Assembly: GCF_902506455.1 (NCBI RefSeq)
Contig: NZ_LR733844.1
Location: 1,070,864 to 1,134,863, forward strand
DNA: 64,000 bases
Direction: 5' to 3'
Source of the DNA: Sphingomonas sp. 8AM
GTDB taxonomy: Bacteria > Pseudomonadota > Alphaproteobacteria > Sphingomonadales > Sphingomonadaceae
The translations under genes were made by a program, and so were the position numbers. Under the pieces are notes generated by a model, which was not told where the DNA came from, searched no databases, and saw only the letters and a list, made by a program, of their open reading frames with translations. Of this stretch, positions 20,175 through 28,075 are shown in pieces (position 1 is the stretch's first letter; each line of letters begins with the position of its first letter).

Positions 20175-20686
20175 TGCAAACATTCTGGAAATGGTTGATA
20201 CATCGCAAACCCGGATCACCCCGAGGCATGGAGAATATTGTCAATGGTTTTCTTCTGATTCATGTCGCCATTGCCACGGTCGCTACATTCCTTATCAAGT
20301 CCGACCCATTTACGTTTGCAGCGAAGGCGCTTTTCCCAGCATCCTCTATTCTAATTGGCATGTCGCTGGCATGGACTACACGGGCGTCTACACTTCTCCA
20401 ATCTGCCGACCTTAGAGATGCCCTTTTCAGAAACGATCGGCGCGCCGAAGACTACGTATACGGCTTTCAGTTAGCCATACTCGTCATTATGCTAATGGTA
20501 ACGTACGTTGCGATAATGGCGGGTGGGGGCTTATCAATAAATGTTTTTGGGCAGGAGACAGATTCGCTACTATCGGGATTCTGGCTTTATCTGCTTCTCA
20601 GCCTCGCCATGAGGGAGTGCTGGGGTGTGGTGAATTTTACTAACTTGCTAAGCCTTTTAGATTACAGGCGAAGCGAAAAACGCTAA
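20174..20686 (+). CDS. Unknown small membrane protein, four helices; second gene of the cassette
   Basis: A 170-residue protein with four predicted membrane helices, at about residues 25-42, 50-66, 94-116 and 131-150, and short charged loops; the last 20 residues (ending RRSEKR) are cytoplasmic by the positive-inside rule. No enzymatic motif is seen. It starts inside the stop codon of the upstream gene (TAATG). Base composition is low in GC like its partner. The pairing of a soluble sensor-like protein with a small membrane protein resembles two-gene phage-defence systems in which the membrane protein is the effector, but no homologue is recognised with certainty. Confidence 0.75.
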   Translation: MQTFWKWLIHRKPGSPRGMENIVNGFLLIHVAIATVATFLIKSDPFTFAAKALFPASSILIGMSLAWTTRASTLLQSADLRDALFRNDRRAEDYVYGFQLAILVIMLMVTYVAIMAGGGLSINVFGQETDSLLSGFWLYLLLSLAMRECWGVVNFTNLLSLLDYRRSEKR

Positions 20687-20687
20687 G

Positions 20688-20966
20688 TCACAAACCCGCG
20701 GCCTTCCGAAGCGCCTCGTTCATCCGCCCCTGCCACCCCGGCCCGCCTTCGCGAAACTTCTCGATCACCTCGGGATCGAGCCGCAGCGTTACCTGCCTTT
20801 TCGGCACATCACCACTCGGCGGACGCCCGACCGGGCGCCACTTACCCGGCCGGACGACCTCGTCACCGAGACGCACCTCCGCCTCCGCGAACATCTCCTC
20901 CGTCCACTCCGGCGCGTCGTCAGGGTCAACCCAGTTGCCGGGCGAACCAGTGTTGCTCTCGCTCAT
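20688..20966 (-). CDS. brnA: BrnA family antitoxin
   Basis: A 92-residue antitoxin. The acidic N-terminal half (DPDDAPEWTEEMFAEAEV) should bind BrnT, and the C-terminal half is a ribbon-helix-helix DNA-binding domain with the strand KRQVTLRLDPEVIEKFREGG and a following helix WQGRMNEALRKAA. It overlaps brnT by 41 bases in another frame, the standard toxin-first order of this family. It ends 1 base from the convergent membrane-protein gene. Confidence 0.87.
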   Translation of the reverse strand: MSESNTGSPGNWVDPDDAPEWTEEMFAEAEVRLGDEVVRPGKWRPVGRPPSGDVPKRQVTLRLDPEVIEKFREGGPGWQGRMNEALRKAAGL

Positions 20967-21198
20967 TGCACTTCCTCATCGAGATGATGCGGCGGTGTCC
21001 GTCCACCTCCGCCCACACCACGACCACCAGTCGTTCGTTCAGCAATCCGAACGTCTGGAAGCGAGGTTCGGGATAGTCGAACCGGTCATCGGCTCGCGTC
21101 ATCGTCAAACCGGCGAACATCTGCCCGGCATCGGCGAAGTCCAGCCCTCGTTCGGCCAATGTCTTCGCGCGTTTGGCAGGGTCGAAGCTGATCTCCAC
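20926..21198 (-). CDS. brnT: BrnT family ribonuclease toxin
   Basis: A 90-residue RelE-fold toxin. The BrnT pattern is clear: ISFDPAKRAKTLAERGLDFADA at the start, DDRFDYPEPRF in the middle, then the strands LVVVVWAEVDG and RIISMRKCNEREQHWF, with the arginines and histidine expected for RNA cleavage. Translation is inhibited until BrnA binds. A palindrome 7-24 bases before the start is a good candidate for autoregulation. Confidence 0.88.
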   Translation of the reverse strand: MEISFDPAKRAKTLAERGLDFADAGQMFAGLTMTRADDRFDYPEPRFQTFGLLNERLVVVVWAEVDGHRRIISMRKCNEREQHWFARQLG

Positions 21199-21204
21199 CG
21201 CGCA

Positions 21205-21222
21205 ATTATGTAGCTACACAAT
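21205..21222. promoter_or_regulatory. Candidate BrnA operator before brnT
   Basis: ATTATGTAGCTACACAAT contains a perfect 10-base palindrome TGTAGCTACA and outer ATT/AAT arms. It lies immediately upstream of brnT, where the ribbon-helix-helix antitoxin would repress its own operon. The binding is inferred. Confidence 0.6.
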
Positions 21223-21237
21223 CGGCAAGGTCAATGG

Positions 21238-21343
21238 CCCGCCGCGGCAAAGCCGCGTCGTCGGACGGCGCTCATAGCGCCGCCGGCCGAGCCCGCCGCA
21301 CGGTGCCGCGCCGGTAGCTCCGCTACCGCCTTGCGCGGCGGGC
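21238..21343. repeat. Cluster of three GC hairpins with an outer stem
   Basis: Three short stem-loops with 3-base loops stand in a row: CGCGGC-AAA-GCCGCG (21243-21257), CGGCGCT-CAT-AGCGCCG (21266-21282) and CGGTAGC-TCC-GCTACCG (21312-21328). The sequence GCCCGCCGC occurs at 21238 and 21291, and its complement at 21335, so the last hairpin can be enclosed in a 9-base outer stem. It lies between brnT and the HTH gene; no gene was seen here. Confidence 0.8.
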
Positions 21344-21404
21344 TGTCCTACACCCTCCAACAAAAGCCACCCTCCCGCACCCTTTCCGCAGGAGGCGCAC
21401 CACA

Positions 21405-22568
21405 ATGACCGTCATGACCCCGATGGAAGGCATCACCGCCCCCGCCCGCCGCGCCACGACGCCGCTCCCATCCGTCACCCTCCTCACCGAAAGCACCCAA
21501 TCCCGCCGCCACGACGGCTGGTCCGCCACCAACCAGCGCGCCTTCCTCGAAGCGATCGCCGAGGGCCACGGCGTCGACGCCGCCTGCGCGTGCGTCGGGC
21601 TGTCCGCCACCTCCGCCTATGCCTTCCGCCGCACCGCCAAGGGCGCGGCGTTCGCGCTCGGCTGGCGCGCTGCGTCGCTCGTCGCGCGTGAGGTCGTCGC
21701 CGAGACGCTGATGGTCCGCGCGCTCGACGGCCAGACCGACACCTACACCCGCGCCGACGGCTCCGTGGTCACCCGCCACCGCCACGACAACCGCCTCGCG
21801 ATGAGCCTGCTCGCCCGCCTCGACCGGCAGGTCGAGGCCGCCCCCGACACCGACGTGAAGGCCGCACGGCTCGTCGCGCAGGAGTTCGACGCCTATCTCG
21901 ATCTCGTCGCGGGCGGCGGCGGCGCGGCGCGCGCCGGGCTGTTCCTCGCGCAGCGCAGCGGCGCGCTCGATCCCATACGCGACGCCGCCGACGGCGACGC
22001 CGCCGCGCTCGCCCCGCTCTACGCGCTCGCCGCCGCGGACCGCTTCGCGCGCACCGGCCACGCCACCGCCGCCGACGTGCCGGTCGCCGATCTCGACCCC
22101 GCGCAGCGCCAGCACTGGACCGCCGAGCAATGGGCGCGCGCCGAGGCCGCCGGGCTGATCGCCTTCGCCGCCCCGCCCGCGCCGGAAGCACCCCCGCCGG
22201 CGCCTCAACTTTCGCAACATTCGGCCGGGCCCGCCGAGCCGGTGTGGTGGGACGACGAGGCGGAGGACTGGCGCACCTGCTTCCCGCCGCCCGCCGATTT
22301 CCTCGGCATCGAGGAAGGCGATCCCGCCGACCCCGATTACGAACGCTCGCTGACCGAGGCCGAGGAAGCGCTGATGGGCGACCCGCCCGAGGATACGGAT
22401 GGCGCGCTGGTCGCCGATCTCGCGCGCGACCGCGACGCGTGGTTCGGCGCGCGCGCCGCGTCGTGCTGGCCCACCGACGCGACCGAACCCGCCGCCCCGC
22501 CTGAACCTTCGTGGTTCGCCGACGTTGCCCCCGCATCCTTCCACGACACAGGAACGTTTGCGACATGA
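21405..22568 (+). CDS. Unknown protein with N-terminal HTH, terminase-small-subunit-like
   Basis: A 387-residue protein with high sphingomonad-like GC. Residues 40-80 (TNQRAFLEAIAEGHGVDAAC, then GLSATSAYAFRR) look like a helix-turn-helix similar to those in phage small terminase subunits; residues 85-160 are a helical region with RHRHDNRLAMSLLARLDR; the last third is acidic and proline-rich (EAPPPAP, DDEAEDW) and probably disordered. The start is well supported by AGGAGG 9 bases before the ATG. No function is known to me. Its last bases overlap the DUF3597 fragment's ATG. Confidence 0.65.
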   Translation: MTVMTPMEGITAPARRATTPLPSVTLLTESTQSRRHDGWSATNQRAFLEAIAEGHGVDAACACVGLSATSAYAFRRTAKGAAFALGWRAASLVAREVVAETLMVRALDGQTDTYTRADGSVVTRHRHDNRLAMSLLARLDRQVEAAPDTDVKAARLVAQEFDAYLDLVAGGGGAARAGLFLAQRSGALDPIRDAADGDAAALAPLYALAAADRFARTGHATAADVPVADLDPAQRQHWTAEQWARAEAAGLIAFAAPPAPEAPPPAPQLSQHSAGPAEPVWWDDEAEDWRTCFPPPADFLGIEEGDPADPDYERSLTEAEEALMGDPPEDTDGALVADLARDRDAWFGARAASCWPTDATEPAAPPEPSWFADVAPASFHDTGTFAT

Positions 22569-22921
22569 GCATCTTCGGGGCGATCAAGAAGGCGATCTTC
22601 GGCGACCACGGCCCGCTCGGCGGTCAGTTCTCGGGCAAGAAGGATGCGCCCGCTGCCGCCCCCGGCGCGCCGGCCGCCCCTGCGGCACCCAGCCCCCCGC
22701 CGACCTTGCGACCCCGAATAGCGCGCTTTCCTCCCCGCCGCGCCCGCCCGCTTTCCGTGTCGCTTTTGATGCAACAGCGCGCCGCAGTCTCCACGAGGGC
22801 AGGAGGGGGGCGGATTTGGCGCGCCGCTGTGATGCGGATTGATGCACCCGGATGCGCTTTTCGGCGGGCGTGGGCAAATGGTCGAAACGCGGCTTGGCAG
22901 CGCCATTGTGGGTGCTGGTAG
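22565..22921 (+). pseudogene. Truncated DUF3597-like gene
   Basis: The frame opens with MSIFGAIKKAIFG and an alanine-proline linker (residues 25-45), which is how DUF3597 (LysM-partner-like) proteins begin. After about residue 45, where the conserved VDVAAVLDGMA domain should follow, the translation becomes an arginine-rich sequence without resemblance to the family and runs to a chance stop at 22921. The ATG overlaps the previous stop as ATGA, so the original gene was probably the second member of an operon. The C-terminal domain seems to have been lost by deletion or replacement near 22700. Confidence 0.5.
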
Positions 22922-23298
22922 CGGGAAAAGCATGATCTTCCCGACATTGCCTCAGAACGACCCGGAAACCCGCAGAAAACAGCCGTTCTTCGATCATGTT
23001 CGAGGCATGACCTAACCCTGATCCCAGACAGCCGAAAACATGATGTCTAATGAATTCAGAAGCTTAGCGGTGCCGATCTGTCACCCTAAAAGGACATGAT
23101 CAGATCATCATAACATCAGGGTATTTGTCATGCCTTAAGCCGTTGATTTTGCCGGTAAGTTAGGAAGGTCAGGGTTTTCCCGACCCATCCCTACAGGTTT
23201 AGCCGGGCGTCCCTAACTAGGCACAGCCGCCCATTGTCGGACCGGCGTGCTTGCCAGTCCAAGGCAGCACACGGCGCAAAGCGCACATGTGCTATTAA
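22922..23298. other. Gene-free, AT-richer stretch beside tRNA-Gly
   Basis: No coding frame is supported. The stretch is visibly richer in A and T than its surroundings and holds small palindromes, for example ATGATCAGATCAT (23096-23108) and a GGTC...GACC hairpin around GGGTTTTCCC (23168-23186). It lies on the 3' side of the tRNA, the usual side for island insertion, but no integrase or second copy of the tRNA end was found. Confidence 0.55.
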
Positions 23299-23372
23299 TG
23301 GAGCGGGTGAAGGGAATCGAACCCTCGTCGTAAGCTTGGGAAGCTTCTGCTCTACCATTGAGCTACACCCGC
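23299..23372 (-). tRNA. tRNA-Gly (anticodon CCC)
   Basis: A complete 74-base cloverleaf with encoded CCA. Acceptor stem GCGGGTG/CACCCGC, D arm GCTC-AATGGTA-GAGC, anticodon loop TTCCCAA (anticodon CCC), T loop TTCGATT. The outermost anticodon-stem pair is G-A; all other stems pair. Decodes GGG codons. Confidence 0.95.
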
Positions 23373-23406
23373 GTGGCGATCCCGTTGCCATGAGGCAAAG
23401 GCGGCG

Positions 23407-23703
23407 TCAACGCGATTCGGCGCGGTAGTCCAGCACGAAGGCGACCACCGACGCCGCCGGCATCTCGCACGGCCGCAGCGCGACGCGTCGGCCGGCAAGA
23501 CGATAAAGATTGAAGCTTACCCGCGCTGCGCCGCCGAGTTCCTCGCCGTACAGCCACACGCGCCGCCGGTCCGGGCTTTCGGCGAGCGTGACGCCCCAGC
23601 GCCGCCCGGCATATACGCCCTCGCCATAGCCGGGCGGCCAATCCTCGAGCGTGGCGAGGAAGGCCGCCGGGGGTGCGTCGTCAGTCGAGGTCGCTGTTGC
23701 CAT
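23407..23703 (-). CDS. Conserved hypothetical protein
   Basis: A 98-residue soluble protein with no recognised domain; the middle reads GVTLAESPDRRRVWLYGEELGG and the C terminus is a predicted strand-helix VVAFVLDYRAESR. Its ATG lies 23 bases inside the end of the propeller-amidohydrolase gene on the same strand, so the two are probably cotranscribed. Codon use is normal for the genome, which supports a real gene. Confidence 0.65.
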   Translation of the reverse strand: MATATSTDDAPPAAFLATLEDWPPGYGEGVYAGRRWGVTLAESPDRRRVWLYGEELGGAARVSFNLYRLAGRRVALRPCEMPAASVVAFVLDYRAESR

Positions 23704-26700
23704 GACCGTGGCCGACCGTCACCTTTGCGCCGGTGTCGGCGCCGCGGCCGCTACCCGCTTCCCACCAGTAAGGCAGGCGCTTGCGGTTCCCGGTCGCGAC
23801 TTCGTTGAGCGTCGCCGCGTCGTACAGGCGGCCGCCCAGCATCACGCGGCTGATCTTGTCGCTGTTGCGGATGTCGGCGGTGGGATCGGCGTCGAGCACG
23901 ACCAGATCGGCGAGCTTGCCGGGTTCGAGCGAGCCGACGTCCTTCTGGTAACCGAGCGAGGTCGCCGAGGCGATCGTGCCGGCGCGCAGCGCCTCGATCG
24001 GGGTCATTCCGCCGCGCACGAAGCTCCACAACTCCCAGTGCGCGCCGAGCCCCGGTTGCTGGCCGTGCGCGCCGATCGCGACGTGGATGCCCTTGTTGGC
24101 GAGCTTCCTGGCCTCGCGCGCGGTCGCGCCATCGACATAATCCTCCTCGGGCGCGATCGGGCGGCGTGCGTTCTGCGCGGCGAGCAGCGCGGGCGGAGCA
24201 TGGCGGGTGAGCAAGGGGTGCCGCCATACGTCGCTGTGCGCGCGCCAGTACGGGTCACCCGCCAGCCCGCCGTAAGCGACGACCAGCGTCGGGGTATAGC
24301 CGACCGTGGTCTGCGCCCACAGGCTGAGCACATCATTGTAGAAATGTTCGAGCGGGACGTTGTGCTCGAGCGTCGAATTGCCGTCCGACACCAGGGTCAT
24401 GTCGAGCGTGTAGAGCGAGCCGCCCTCGGGCACGACTTCCATACCCTCGGCCTGCGCGGCGGCGACGACCATCTGGCGCTGTTCGCGGCGCGGCTGGTTA
24501 TAGTTCTTGACGCTGTGCGCGCCCTGCGCCTTCAGCCGGCGGACGATCGACAGCGCATCGTCGTAGCTGTCGATCTGCGCGTAAACGTCGGGGCTCTTCG
24601 CGCCATAGATCACCTCGCCGGTCGAGAAGGTGCGCGGTGCGAGCACCAGCCCGGCGGCTTGCATCTCGGCGGCGGGGAAGATCTCCGCCGAGCGCGACGA
24701 CGGATCGTGGACGGTGGTGGTGCCAAGCGCGAGATTGGCCATCGCCGACCAGTTCTGCTGCGGGACCAACTCGTCGTCGCCCTGCGGTCCGTGCGCGTGC
24801 GCGTCGACGAAGCCGGGGACGATCGTCTTGCCGGTGACGTCGACGGTCGTCGCGCCGGCCGGGACCTGCACCGAGGTGCGCGGCCCGACCGCGACGATGC
24901 GGTCGCCGCGGATCATGACCGTGGCGTTATCGATGATACCGCCGTCGGTGCCGGCCATCGTCACGACGCGGGCGCCGGTGAGTGCGACCGTGCCGGTCGG
25001 CTTGGCGGCGGCGACGTCCATCGACAGCGATACGCCGGTGCGCGGCGCGGCGAATTTGGCGGCGTCCTCGTCGGCCGGCGCGGCGCGGAACAGCGCGGCG
25101 ATGTCGGCGGAATAGAGCGTCGGGCCGGCGCTCCAGTGAATACGCTTGCCGTCCTGCGACCAGTTGATGAAGTCGGCCCCGTCGGCGCTGACCCGCGTCA
25201 CCGGCAGCGCGCCGGACTTGGTATCGACCTCGACCGCCTGCGTGCCCGGCATCAGTGGCATGACGAAGGCTTCGTAGTTCTGGCGGAACGCGACGTAATC
25301 GCCCGCCGGCGAGATCTGGAAGTCGTTGACCAGCTCGCCCGCGGCATGGACGCGACGGTTCTCGCCCGACAGATCGGTGCTGACCAGCTGGCGCTTGTTG
25401 CCCTCGTTGACGATCAGGAACACGCGGTCGTTGGCGGTGCCGAATTGCGGTGAGGCGGCGTCTTTCGCGACTCGCACCGGCGCGCCGCCGGTCGCGGCGA
25501 CGCGGTAGACGCCGGTGCCGGCGTTGCCGCGCGCGGCGGTCAGCTCGCCGCCCTCGCCCTGTTCGAAGACGATTGTCTTGCCGTCGGGCGAGAAGCGCGG
25601 ACGACGATAATGGCCGGCGACATTCGTCACCGCCTTCGCCGCACCGCCGCTCGCCGCCACGGTGCGGATCCGGCCGAGCCCGGCGTCGGTCCAGCCCGTG
25701 AAGACGATCGTGCGCCCGTCGGCCGACCAGCTCGGCCACAGTTCCAGCTCGTCGGTGGCGCGTGTCAGCCGCCTGGGCGCGCCGCCCGCCAGCGGCTTGA
25801 TCCAGAGTTTGCCGAGCGTCTCGAACACCACCTGCTTGCCGTCCGGCGAGACGGTCGCCCAGCGGGTCGCCTTGGTCATGAAGCGCGCGGGTGCGACCTC
25901 GACCTGCGGGTGGACCGCCTCGGCGATCACGCGCGTGTCGTCGACGTGGAACGGGATCACGCTCGCGCTGCGGCCGTCAATGCCGACGCGGCGCAGCTTG
26001 CCGCCCGACCAGAAGACGATGCCCTTGTCATCGGAAGTCCAGCTCATGTTCGGATAGACGCCGGTAACTGCCCACGTCTCCTGCACGTCGCGGTCGAGCG
26101 GGCCGTAGACGATCCGCTCGGCACCGGTGGCGAGGTCCTTGACCCACAATTTGGTGACATTGTCGTCGCGGCGGACGAACGCGATCATCTTGCCGTTGCG
26201 CGACGGGGTCGGGCGTACCGAGCCGCCGACGCCGCTGACCGCAGTCGTCACCTCGCCGGTGTCGATGTCATACCGTTCGATGTCGAACAGATCGGTGCGC
26301 GAATTCTGCGCATATTCAAAGATCGGCCCCGACGAGACATTGCGGGTGTAATAGATGCTCTTGCCATCCGGGGCGTAGATCGGCTCGCCGAGTTCCTTCT
26401 GCAGCACCTCGCTGGCGCGCTTGACGAGTTGCACCCCGCCGCCGCCCGAGACGTGGTAGAGCCACACCTCGCCGGTGCCGAGCGAGCGCCCGGTCGTGAA
26501 ATGCTTCTTGGCGGCGATGAAGCGCCCGTCCGGGCTCCACGTCGGCTGGTTGAGCAGGCGAAAGTCTTCCTTCGTCACCTGACGCTTGTCGCTGCCGTCG
26601 ACGTTCATCACCCAGATATTGTCGCCACCGCCGCGATCGGACGTGAAGGCGATCCGGCGCCCGTCGGGGGAGAAGCGCGGCTGATGCTCGAACGCCAGCC

Positions 26701-27070
26701 CCTCGGCGATGCGCGTCGGCGTGCCGCCCGCAATCGGCATCGTATAGATGTCGCCCAGAAGGTCGAAAGCGATCGTCTTCCCGTCAGGCGCGACGTCGAC
26801 GTTCATCCAGCTCCCTTCGTCGGTCGTTATGCGCACCTGCTTCGTGCGCAGGCCACGCGGTGCGTTGACGTCCCATTTCGCGGGCTTGGCATCCTTCGCG
26901 CCAGCGGCGGTGGTTGCCGGGGCGGGGGGCGGAAGGGTGCCGGAAGAGTCCGGCGTCGACGCGGTTGCCTCATTCTCTGGCAGCTGGGTCTGTTCGACCG
27001 GCTTGTCCTGCGCGGCGAGCGGCGCGGCGAACAGGCACAAGGCGACGGCGGTCATGGCACGGAAGGTCAC
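23681..27070 (-). CDS. Exported TolB-like propeller and amidohydrolase fusion
   Basis: A 1129-residue secreted protein. A signal peptide ends at AAPLAAQ (residue 21), followed by a proline/alanine linker. Residues about 75-680 contain repeated WD40/TolB-type blades (FSPDGRRIAFTSDRGG, WSPDGRFIAAKK, FSPDGKTIVFEQ). Residues about 720-1090 are an amidohydrolase domain: GKTIVPGFVDAHAHG near 745-760 supplies the first metal histidines, and a late SLEPGKLADLVVLDADP is the typical domain closure. Such fusions are common in Bacteroidetes and sphingomonads and may hydrolyse cyclic amides or peptides in the periplasm; the substrate is unknown. Divergent from the Crp/Fnr gene. Confidence 0.88.
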   Translation of the reverse strand: MTFRAMTAVALCLFAAPLAAQDKPVEQTQLPENEATASTPDSSGTLPPPAPATTAAGAKDAKPAKWDVNAPRGLRTKQVRITTDEGSWMNVDVAPDGKTIAFDLLGDIYTMPIAGGTPTRIAEGLAFEHQPRFSPDGRRIAFTSDRGGGDNIWVMNVDGSDKRQVTKEDFRLLNQPTWSPDGRFIAAKKHFTTGRSLGTGEVWLYHVSGGGGVQLVKRASEVLQKELGEPIYAPDGKSIYYTRNVSSGPIFEYAQNSRTDLFDIERYDIDTGEVTTAVSGVGGSVRPTPSRNGKMIAFVRRDDNVTKLWVKDLATGAERIVYGPLDRDVQETWAVTGVYPNMSWTSDDKGIVFWSGGKLRRVGIDGRSASVIPFHVDDTRVIAEAVHPQVEVAPARFMTKATRWATVSPDGKQVVFETLGKLWIKPLAGGAPRRLTRATDELELWPSWSADGRTIVFTGWTDAGLGRIRTVAASGGAAKAVTNVAGHYRRPRFSPDGKTIVFEQGEGGELTAARGNAGTGVYRVAATGGAPVRVAKDAASPQFGTANDRVFLIVNEGNKRQLVSTDLSGENRRVHAAGELVNDFQISPAGDYVAFRQNYEAFVMPLMPGTQAVEVDTKSGALPVTRVSADGADFINWSQDGKRIHWSAGPTLYSADIAALFRAAPADEDAAKFAAPRTGVSLSMDVAAAKPTGTVALTGARVVTMAGTDGGIIDNATVMIRGDRIVAVGPRTSVQVPAGATTVDVTGKTIVPGFVDAHAHGPQGDDELVPQQNWSAMANLALGTTTVHDPSSRSAEIFPAAEMQAAGLVLAPRTFSTGEVIYGAKSPDVYAQIDSYDDALSIVRRLKAQGAHSVKNYNQPRREQRQMVVAAAQAEGMEVVPEGGSLYTLDMTLVSDGNSTLEHNVPLEHFYNDVLSLWAQTTVGYTPTLVVAYGGLAGDPYWRAHSDVWRHPLLTRHAPPALLAAQNARRPIAPEEDYVDGATAREARKLANKGIHVAIGAHGQQPGLGAHWELWSFVRGGMTPIEALRAGTIASATSLGYQKDVGSLEPGKLADLVVLDADPTADIRNSDKISRVMLGGRLYDAATLNEVATGNRKRLPYWWEAGSGRGADTGAKVTVGHGHGNSDLD

Positions 27071-27256
27071 GATGAGAGATTTCCTCTGATACTTTCGCCA
27101 TCGTGCCGCGATCCGCGCGACGCGTCACGTCCCAAATCGTCGCCCTGGCGATCATTGTGCGTCGCTTACGCGAAAGTGACCCGCGCCATAAAATGGATCA
27201 GCGCTAGTTGCGACAAACCGTGTCTAGGATGCACGTTCGTTTTGCAGGAAAATTGT

Positions 27257-27997
27257 GTGCCTGAATCTTTGCTGCTCCATCGTTTCGAGGAATTCCTGCC
27301 GCTGTCCGAACAGGACAAGGAGCGAGTGCGCTCGCTGGGCGAGCCGGCGACGTCGTTGCCGCGCCATGCAGTGCTGCGCCGCGAGGGCGAGGCGCCGCGC
27401 CACATCTATCTGCTGCTCAGCGGCTGGGTCGGGGCGTCGGTGCTGCTGCCCGGGGGCGAACGGCAGATCGTCAAATTTCACCTGCCCGGTGATATACTGG
27501 GAACTCCCAGCATGTGTCTGGCGCAGGCGGCGGATACGCTGACCGCGCTGACCCCGGTGACGATCAGCCGCGTGCCGTTGGCGGCGTTCGGCGCGCTTTT
27601 CGCCGGTTCGCCGCGCTTCGCCGCCGCGATGTTCCTTAGTGTGCAACGCGAGCGCGTCGCCCTGATGGACCGGCTCGCCGCCGTCGGGCGGACCCCGGCG
27701 ATCGCACGCGTCGCGGCGCTGCTGCTTGATGTGGAGGAGCGATTGCGCGCGCTGGGCAGTGCGGGTGACAACGGCTTTGACATGCCGCTGACACAGGAGC
27801 AGATCGGTGACCATCTGGGGCTGACCGCGGTGCATGTGAACCGCGTCTTCCGTCAGATGGCCGAAAGCGGGCTCGTCGGGCGCGAGCGGCAACGGATCAC
27901 GCTGCTCGATGTGCCACGTCTGCGGTCGATGTCGGCGCGGCAGCAACGGGTAATGACCCGCGACGCCGGCTGGATCCTTGGTGAAGGCACGATCTGA
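27257..27997 (+). CDS. Crp/Fnr family transcriptional regulator
   Basis: A 246-residue regulator with an N-terminal cyclic-nucleotide-binding-like barrel (LPRHAVLRREGE...HIYLLLSGWVG...HLPGDILG) and a C-terminal winged helix with TQEQIGDHLGLTAVHVNRVF. The cluster of N-terminal cysteines of oxygen-sensing FNR is absent, so the signal is not an Fe-S type judged from this. The start is taken as GTG at 27257, preceded by AGGAA at 7 bases; the frame is open far upstream, but that part is the antisense of the amidohydrolase gene. Confidence 0.9.
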   Translation: MPESLLLHRFEEFLPLSEQDKERVRSLGEPATSLPRHAVLRREGEAPRHIYLLLSGWVGASVLLPGGERQIVKFHLPGDILGTPSMCLAQAADTLTALTPVTISRVPLAAFGALFAGSPRFAAAMFLSVQRERVALMDRLAAVGRTPAIARVAALLLDVEERLRALGSAGDNGFDMPLTQEQIGDHLGLTAVHVNRVFRQMAESGLVGRERQRITLLDVPRLRSMSARQQRVMTRDAGWILGEGTI

Positions 27998-28075
27998 CAC
28001 GCTGTAGTTAACCGCTTTTTCGTCAACGCTGGCTAACGGCGTGCCATCGGTCGGAACGATGGGACGAACACAGGC

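Noticed and set aside
22584..22997. 137-codon minus-strand frame over the DUF3597 fragment
   Set aside because: No recognisable domain, crosses from GC-rich coding DNA into the gene-free stretch, no ribosome site; the plus-strand start fits a known family instead.
22922..23298. Integrated mobile element with att site at tRNA-Gly
   Set aside because: No integrase gene and no second copy of the tRNA 3' end was found within the window.
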